DNA of 64,000 nt from Strix aluco (lineage: Eukaryota; Chordata; Aves; Strigiformes; Strigidae). The number at the start of each line of letters is the position of its first letter. Within the stretch, counting starts at the first letter, position 1. The stretch is from contig NC_133971.1 of the NCBI RefSeq assembly GCF_031877795.1, forward strand, positions 60,396,463 to 60,460,462. Reading direction: 5' to 3'. Shown here piece by piece: positions 60,335 through 64,000 of the stretch. The position numbers were made by a program, and so were the translations under genes. The notes below the pieces were generated by a model that saw nothing but the letters and a program-made list of their open reading frames with translations, was not told the DNA's origin and did no database searches.

Positions 60335-63300
60335 TCACTTGAAAGCTTCAACATACTTCACAGGAAGAGAGAACAGGCCTGCCTTCCCCCAGTAGTCAAT
60401 GGCACGCACTCTGTAAAAGCCGGAGACTGAGACTCCTGCAAATGAAAAGGTTAGAAATGGTCACTGTGAAAGGCTGACACCTGTAGTGCTTGGAAGATGT
60501 GGAGCTGGCACTACTCCTGTAAAATGTGGGTTTGTGGGACAGAATAGGGAAGTGGTAAAATCGGTTCTGCACCCTACATAAGTGTGTCTGTGCCTGTCTA
60601 ACTAAAAACGATTATGAATTCCTGATGGCCAATTACTGGCTCTTTTTTTTTGTTGCACCAAGGACCTAATCTCTCCTCATTAGGATTTGCAAGTACAGCT
60701 ACAGGACTGCCATCCCAGCAGTCCCTCTGGAAGAAGGGTCTGACATCTTCTGCAACCACAACTAGTAATTTCCTTTTTTCTGATTTACTTCTCTGCCTGA
60801 ATTGTGCCTTTGGAACAGGTTATATGGGGGTAGGAGCAACAAAGAAGCAGAAGAACATGCAGGCTGACTGAAAACCCTCTGCTCAACTTGGGAAGCAGCA
60901 CCACTTGTTCCAAAGGTATGTGAGCTGATATTCTGTGGCTCTGCTGGTTTTCATCCTTGATGCAGTTCAAAGAATACAGCCTTCACTGGCAGAGTTTTTA
61001 GCATCACAAGCAATATAAATGATTTTTACGTGTGCTCTGGTATTTAATTTTTTTTTCTAAAAGAAAATGCTAGAAATAATGAGCGAGAAGGAAGTAACTA
61101 GCAATAAAGGCTGCTGAGATGTGAGATTTTTTTCAAGTAGTCTTTTCTTTTTTGCTTTTGAAACAATTAAATCTGGAAGGTTCCCCTAATGTACAGCACT
61201 AGATGATAATGAATCGTAATTTAAGAGATTTGCCTTAGCCATGATTTACAGTCTTTGCTTACCTGTGTAGCCTTTACATTGCAATAATAGCTCTGAACTT
61301 TATTATCCACCCACTGCTGATGCTAAGCCTTTTTCAGGCTAAGATGAGCTTTTGTTTCCGGCAAAAGCATCTCTGAACTGCTCTTTATTAGGATCACTTT
61401 GAGGCAAGGTTTGTCTGTGTTTCACACAGCTCTTATCAGTGCTTATTAGTAATACTTGTTGGACAGCCACATTGGAGATTAGACCACATTTGGTTAAAAA
61501 ATCCCCCAAAACAACCAAAAAAATACCCAGAGAAAATATTGCTACCTTCTCTCAGCATTTTTCTTCTAGGCTGTACTTGAGGAGAAATGACCACAGACTC
61601 TGGGTGAAGCTTTGCCTGTTGACAAAGATGAAACTCGCTGCCTTCTAATGTGAAACATCTAAAACTTAGGCAGCTTGTCAGGGCTAAAGAGAAAGCTCTA
61701 GGAAACAGCAAAGAAAAGGCTCTCTCCTTGGCTGGGTGTTCAGATAGCCAGGACAAACTGTCCTACAGGAGGACCTCTCCTGTTCTTACAAGGGAGCACC
61801 TCAATAGCTTAAGATTGCCAAGCCATAAAAGGGTATGGGAACAGGGACGGGTGTCCACAATGAGAACAGAATTGCAACCTTCCCCTGGAGCAGCTCAGAA
61901 CACAATAAATGCAAGACAACCAACCCCTCCATGAAAGGTGGATGTGACCTCTCACTTACTTGTGCGTTGATGTCATATCCTTAGGCAGTCTAACACCTCA
62001 AGACTCAGTGGTACAAAACAAGTGTTACCAAGGCAGTTTGCTCCTATTGCCCTAGCCCAAAAGCCTGTGGGACTGTGCTCAAACCTCAGACTTGCCTTGC
62101 TGTGAGTTTACTACCAAGAACACAACACGAAGCTGTGGTCATGTGGAGCAATTTTTTTGTTCTTATTTTTGCATGCTTTTACACCAGCTACAAATAGAGA
62201 CAAAAGTGCTGCTTTGCCTCTCAGGGAGCTTGCCAGGCCCACAGCTAGGTGACTTTAGCTTCTGTGACAAGGATTTTACTCATGCCAATACTACTAATAA
62301 TGTCCTCATGATGATTTGTCAATTAGTGCTTGTCCTTGAGAATAAGCTTTCACTGAAAACGTGGTCCTAAAGGAAAGAACATGCTCTTAGTTGTGATGGC
62401 AGTGTATGTCACTAGCAAGCTATGTACCTTCAGTAGTTACTAAATGATGTTTCACACACTCATGAGCTGCACTATTAACATGACAGATTACATAACATGT
62501 GTATTCTTGCCTTACCTGGACTGTAGACCCAAAGGGTGAATATTGTGTCTTTGGCATTAATCCGCTGGTATGCTTTTCCATCTGGTGAGAACTCCACTTC
62601 AAATGTCTTTATACATCTATAAAAGAAAACCAGACAGCTCAGTAAATACAGCTGATAAAGCTGTGAGCAATCAAATCCTAATCTCAGGGCCATTCCAACA
62701 AAGAAGGTCAAAAATAGGAAATATTCAGTTGACTCATTCCTACCAAATATGGGATGGCATGAATCGTCAGTATTAAGAACCACAGCTCCAACAGCCCACA
62801 GAAGAACACCCAGACTGACTTGTTATATTGGATACTTGCAGCATCACAAACTGTTAAGCATCTTTTACTCCCAAACCACGGTTATCAAGGCTGAAGGAAG
62901 AGTCTAGGGAGACTGGCTTGAAAAGGAGCTAAGTCAGTGCTTCCTGAGGGAGTGAATGCACACTGGATTGCCTCTGACAGTTTACCTACAGAGGGTTTCC
63001 AGTCTAGTACAGCTTGCTGGAGCAAGGAACTGGAGGTTTTCTCTTCCAGCTCATATCCCTTACAGGGATGTGCAAGATCCCACCTAGGCACTTGCTGCTA
63101 ATATTAACTTTTTTTTTTAACATGGATCTTCATGTCTGCTATGCTGAAGGCAAGTCCCTCAAAAATGGCATTGGATGCTGGTAAGCAACAGGCAGATTCC
63201 CTTGTTCAGACTGCAGATCAGTCATGGTTGTTCTCCATTGTTATTGCATGTAGGTCCTACAGTTCATTTGTCAGACATATGCACTGTAGCATCTCTCAAG

Positions 63301-63490
63301 GAGCAAGTAGTCATTAATTTGTGAACTTGTTTCACTTTGTAGGACTGGTGGCAACTTAGGGAGTAATGTGCTGGTAACTCAGTTATATACATTTTATTTT
63401 AAAAGCTACTTACTTTGAATTTACACAGCCATCGTCCCACAACACAATGACCTGCCCCTTTGTGAGAGGGATCAAACGAACACCGGTCAC
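60335..63490 (-). CDS. IDUA: Alpha-L-iduronidase, C-terminal exons only
   Basis: A lysosomal enzyme that removes iduronic acid from dermatan and heparan sulfate. Only the last three coding exons are in the window: 63414-63490 (VTGVRLIPLTKGQVIVLWDD), 62516-62616 (CIKTFEVEFSPDGKAYQRIN) and 60335-60435 (GVSVSGFYRVRAIDYWGK, ending YVEAFK-stop). They are 92 residues joined in phases 2 and 1, with GT-AG introns. They match the fibronectin-III-like C-terminal domain of human IDUA, where I recall PLTQGQL, WSDEH, FSQDGKAY and SYRVRALDYW at the same places. The cysteine at the start of the middle exon corresponds to one in the human domain. The tail is shorter than human, which ends with a Pro-rich extension. 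The catalytic TIM barrel lies upstream, beyond 64000. 63491-64000 is intron. Confidence 0.9.
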
Positions 63491-64000
63491 CTGTCCAAAG
63501 ACACATGCCCATGTAAGAAAACTGTACAAACCAATCAGCCAGGTCAGATTTCTGTGTTCACCCTTCCTCACTAATTATTTACTTTGATTCATTCCATTGA
63601 GACAGGAAAAAAAGCAGAATTCCTGGCTCTGTGGCTTTCTAGCCTATGTCTCCAAACTGTCAACCTTGCAGAGCACCTTCAGAGGCTCTGGGCACCACTG
63701 GGAACACGTGTGGGACTGAATGGGCAGATACAGATGTCTAATCTACAACAGCCATGATTCCATTTTATTTTTAGTGATCAATTATTACCTGGAAAGATGT
63801 TGTCAAGCATATGATGTGATTTTTAAAAAGATACTGTACTTTCCAGTGCTGCATTAGTTATTTTCTCACCATGGATAAACTTGCATTTATCTCAGGAGAT
63901 GGCTTCTATTACTTGTGGTTGAATGCTTTATCTTGAATTATGCCTTGAAGAGCCTTCTCATCAAAGGAGAGAATTGCTTACAAATAATAGGCCCAAATGC

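Overview
The window looks like nuclear DNA of a bird. Split vertebrate genes with GT-AG introns sit among CR1 LINE copies, avian-type LTR fragments and simple repeats. The ocular lipocalin purpurin is present and, as far as I can recall the chicken protein, almost identical to it. I cannot name the species.

Three genes are supported. (1) PDE6B, the rod photoreceptor cGMP phosphodiesterase beta subunit, lies on the minus strand (start codon 29969, stop 8396). All 22 coding exons can be placed, the phases join in frame, and the conceptual product is 836 residues ending in the prenylation box CSIL. (2) Purpurin (RBP4-like retinal retinol-binding protein) lies on the plus strand. It has a noncoding first exon near 47085-47159 and five coding exons from 48063 to 53832, giving 196 residues. 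(3) The 3' end of an alpha-L-iduronidase gene (IDUA) lies on the minus strand. Its last three coding exons (63490 to 60335, 92 residues) are inside; the rest lies beyond the right edge.

Layout: 1-4303 is gene-free and holds a GC-rich hairpin and a possible LTR. 4304-6765 is a 5'-truncated CR1. 7088-7279 is a long GAA repeat. 8121-30430 is PDE6B with its 3' UTR and promoter. 30430-46950 is the intergenic space between the two divergent retinal genes and holds an old CR1 remnant, an LTR and a second clear CR1. 46950-54045 is purpurin. 54045-60260 is gene-free. 60261-64000 is the IDUA 3' end.

PDE6B and purpurin are both retinal genes and are transcribed away from each other. Human PDE6C and RBP4 (10q23) have the same divergent arrangement, so the two pairs look like sister pairs from the early vertebrate genome duplications. 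PDE6B would hydrolyse cGMP in rod outer segments. Purpurin is a secreted retinoid carrier of the retina. IDUA is a lysosomal glycosaminoglycan hydrolase whose placement here is probably only positional. I saw no wholly new gene system. The most informative features are the paired-gene architecture, the homeobox-site cluster before purpurin, and the GAA tract beyond PDE6B.
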